A DNA stretch of 64,000 bases from Rhizobium lentis (lineage in GTDB: Bacteria; Pseudomonadota; Alphaproteobacteria; Rhizobiales; Rhizobiaceae): positions 310,001 to 374,000 of the forward strand of contig NZ_JACHBD010000003.1 in the NCBI RefSeq assembly GCF_014200175.1, in the 5' to 3' direction. The notes under the pieces are model-generated. The model had not been told where the DNA came from. It made no database searches and saw only the letters and a program-made list of their open reading frames with translations. Below are positions 61,968 through 64,000 of the stretch, one piece after another. A program made the position numbers and the translations under genes. The number at the start of each line of letters is the position of its first letter. Position 1 is the stretch's first letter.

Positions 61968-63341
61968 ATGAATATCAATCGCTTCCCTCTTCGGGCAGGC
62001 CATGCCGCCCGTGCCTTCATCAACAACAGCCGCGGTGCAACGATCGCCGAGCGCGTCGACGCGTTGAACGCACTCACCGTCCAGGATGCCGGCCGCGTTC
62101 TGACCGGCATGCCGCTCGACTATGCCGTCAACATCCTCGACCGGCCGGAGCTTCGCAACGCCGCACAGATCCTGGCGCTGCTGAGCGCCGAGGATGCCGC
62201 ACGGCTGCTGCACGGCATGTCCAACGACCGCGTCGCCGACGTGCTGCTCGAACTTGACGCAGAGACCCGCGCCCGGCTGTTTGCCAGCCTCGACGAGCCG
62301 GTGCGCATCGCCATCCAGCACCTGATGGGCTATCCGCCGCGAACCGCCGGCGGCATCATGACGACGGAGTTCGTCAGCGTTCCTGACAGCTGGACCGTTG
62401 GCCAGACGCTCGACCATGTGCGCCAGGTCGAACGTTCGCGCGAGACCGTCTACGCCATTTATGTGCTCGACGAGGCAAGCCATGCGCTGATGCATGTGGT
62501 GACGCTGCGCCGCCTGATCACCGGCGAGCCGGATGCTTCCATTCTTACGGTGGCGCAGAAGGGCGTTCCGGTTGCGGCCGATCCGTTGATGAAGCAGGAG
62601 GATGTCGCCCGGCTGATCCGCAAGCACGATCTGCTCGCTTTGCCTGTGACCGACGACCATGGACGGATGCTCGGCATCGTCACCGTCGACGACGTGATCG
62701 ATACGATGATCGCCGATACGACGGAAGCAGCTCAGAAGTTCGGCGGCATGGAGGCGCTCGGCCAGCCCTATATGAAGATCGGCTTTGCCGGCATGATCCG
62801 CAAGCGCGCCGGTTGGCTCGCCGCGCTCTTCCTCGGCGAGATGCTGACGGCAAGCGCCATGCAGCATTTCGAGGGCGAACTGGAAAAGGCCGTGGTGCTG
62901 ACGCTGTTCATCCCGCTGATCATGAGCTCGGGCGGCAATTCCGGGTCACAGGCAACATCGCTGATCATCCGGGCCTTGGCGCTCGGCGAGCTGAAGCTTT
63001 CGGACTGGTGGAAGGTGCTGGTCCGCGAACTCCCGACCGGCATCGTGCTCGGTGCGATCCTCGGTCTCGTCGGCTTCATCCGCATCGTCTTCTGGCAGAC
63101 CGCCGGGCTCTACGACTACGGCCCCCACTGGCAGATGGTCGCCATCACGGTGTTTGCCGCCCTGATCGGGATCGTCACCTTCGGCTCGATCTGCGGTTCG
63201 ATGCTGCCCTTCGTGCTGCAGAAGCTTCGGCTCGATCCGGCCAGCGCCTCGGCACCCTTCGTCGCCACACTGGTCGACGTCACCGGGCTCGTCATCTACT
63301 TCTCGGTGGCGCTGCTCATCCTCAGCGGGACGCTGCTTTAA
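61968..63341 (+). CDS. mgtE: magnesium channel MgtE
   Basis: 457 residues. N-terminal superhelical domain (VQDAGRVLTGMPLDYAVNIL, LLHGMSNDRVADVLLELD), two CBS domains (GGIMTTEFVSVPDSWTVGQT; DLLALPVTDDHGRMLGIVTV) and five membrane helices with IMSSGGNSGSQATSLIIRAL, the pore motif. Mg2+ bound to the cytosolic domains closes the channel. The start at 61968 fits the family; ATG 61950 adds six residues. A long leader precedes the gene. Confidence 0.95.
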   Translation: MNINRFPLRAGHAARAFINNSRGATIAERVDALNALTVQDAGRVLTGMPLDYAVNILDRPELRNAAQILALLSAEDAARLLHGMSNDRVADVLLELDAETRARLFASLDEPVRIAIQHLMGYPPRTAGGIMTTEFVSVPDSWTVGQTLDHVRQVERSRETVYAIYVLDEASHALMHVVTLRRLITGEPDASILTVAQKGVPVAADPLMKQEDVARLIRKHDLLALPVTDDHGRMLGIVTVDDVIDTMIADTTEAAQKFGGMEALGQPYMKIGFAGMIRKRAGWLAALFLGEMLTASAMQHFEGELEKAVVLTLFIPLIMSSGGNSGSQATSLIIRALALGELKLSDWWKVLVRELPTGIVLGAILGLVGFIRIVFWQTAGLYDYGPHWQMVAITVFAALIGIVTFGSICGSMLPFVLQKLRLDPASASAPFVATLVDVTGLVIYFSVALLILSGTLL

Positions 63342-63367
63342 TTCATGTCGCAGCATGCCGGGGGAAC

Positions 63368-63841
63368 TTACTTTCCCTCGGGCAGCTTCAACGGCCCATG
63401 CGTCTTGATACTGCGGATGGCGAAGTTCGAGCGGATATCGCTGACATTGGGAAGGGTCAGCAGCGTCTCGGTCAGGAGCCGCTCATAGGCGGCGAGATCC
63501 TCCACCACCACTTCGGCGAGGAAATCGGCCGTTCCCGAGATCAGGAAGCAGGAGACGATCTCGGGGATGGCGAGCAGCGCCTTCTGCTGCGCCTCGGAAT
63601 TCTCGCGGCTGTGGTGGACGACCTTGAATTCGACGAAGACCGTCAGGCCGAGACCGACTTCCTTGCGGTCGATATCGGCGGTGTAACCGCGGATGATGCC
63701 GGAACGTTCGAGATTGCGGATGCGGCGCAGGCAGGGCGACGGGGAGAGATTCACCTTCTCGGCAATCTCGACATTGGTGGCGCGCGCATCTTCCTGCAGG
63801 CATTTCAGGATGGCGAGATCGAATTTATCGAGATTTGGCAT
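63368..63841 (-). CDS. Lrp/AsnC-family transcription regulator
   Basis: 157 residues. N-terminal helix-turn-helix (LDKFDLAILKCLQEDARATN, VEIAEKVNLSPSPCLRRIRN) and a C-terminal RAM ligand-binding domain (VFVEFKVVHHSRENSEAQQ, PEIVSCFLISGTADFLAEVV). It should bind an amino acid and control the divergent gene that starts at 63987, as usual for this family. ATG 63841 gives the standard N terminus; 63862 is possible. Confidence 0.92.
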   Translation of the reverse strand: MPNLDKFDLAILKCLQEDARATNVEIAEKVNLSPSPCLRRIRNLERSGIIRGYTADIDRKEVGLGLTVFVEFKVVHHSRENSEAQQKALLAIPEIVSCFLISGTADFLAEVVVEDLAAYERLLTETLLTLPNVSDIRSNFAIRSIKTHGPLKLPEGK

Positions 63842-63986
63842 TTTCGTAATGTCCGTCGGCATGATTTGGCAGAAGATTGCGTTTAGCACGATTTTGTTGC
63901 CACAGATAGCAAGGACATGCCCCGGCATCTGGCGCTAATCTTCACTTCAACCGGACAGGATCCGGACGGAGGAAAGGATTAGGACG

Positions 63987-64000
63987 ATGAGTACGATCGC
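63987..64000 (+). CDS. start of a gene cut by the window edge
   Basis: ATG AGT ACG ATC GC after GGAGGAAAGG (63969-63978). Only four codons are visible. Its divergent position suggests a target of the Lrp regulator, commonly an amino acid catabolic enzyme or exporter; the product cannot be named. Confidence 0.55.

Overview
The window is a stretch of chromosome from a fast-growing rhizobium (Rhizobium leguminosarum/etli type). The evidence is the high-GC alphaproteobacterial coding style, the acpS-lepB-rnc-era order next to relA/spoT, rpoZ, smpB and dapA, a RopA-type porin, a rhizobial iolY/iolR/iolCDEB cluster, and a cluster resembling the lipopolysaccharide galacturonosyltransferases (Rgt) of R. 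leguminosarum. There is no phage, insertion sequence, CRISPR array or rRNA. One tRNA gene, tRNA-Ser(GCU), is present.

Layout. 1-8 kb: end of a YgfZ-like protein translationally coupled to an HD hydrolase and a protein phosphatase; MscS channel, SodC, an EF-hand protein, a second HD hydrolase with a MOSC protein, an aldo/keto reductase, RecO and a lone receiver. 8-18.5 kb: a Crp/Fnr regulator, then the minus-strand housekeeping block era, rnc, lepB, acpS, a DUF2062 protein, a 49-residue DUF3563 gene, rel, rpoZ; then a NYN protein, smpB and dapA. 18.5-25 kb: soluble lytic transglycosylase, alpha/beta hydrolase, porin, tRNA-Ser, FAD reductase. 25-33.5 kb: myo-inositol catabolism (iolY divergent from iolR-iolC-iolD-iolE-iolB) with recognisable IolR operators and two palindromic intergenic elements. 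33.5-42.5 kb: an AraC regulator flanked by two small genes with near-identical leaders, MATE exporter, LysR regulator, host-attachment-type protein, two PilZ-like paralogues, a HisC-like aminotransferase and a Sel1-like protein. 43-48 kb: AMP nucleosidase; a small membrane protein divergent from three YCII/DGPF proteins and an ECF42-type sigma factor. 47-54 kb: flippase-like membrane protein, polyprenyl-phosphate glycosyltransferase (RgtE-like) and three GT39 transferases. 54.5-64 kb: class III aminotransferase and a glutamine-synthetase-like protein separated by a highly palindromic element, lipid kinase, MFS exporter, HxlR regulator, quinone reductase, MgtE magnesium channel and an Lrp regulator divergent from a gene cut off at the edge.

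The most noteworthy signals lie outside the long genes. (i) Between the ECF42 operon and a 71-residue membrane protein there are two divergent, perfectly spaced copies of an ECF42-like promoter, which puts the membrane protein into that regulon. (ii) Twin leaders flank the cysteine-rich AraC regulator, one with a hairpin that buries the ribosome binding site. (iii) A perfect 34-bp inverted repeat encloses a multi-hairpin element at 55932-56290. (iv) Relics show how the glycosyltransferase cluster and the aminotransferase region arose by duplication and loss. (v) An intrinsic terminator with no annotated gene on its strand suggests a small RNA beside the Crp/Fnr gene. All functional calls come from reading motifs by eye; no database search was made.
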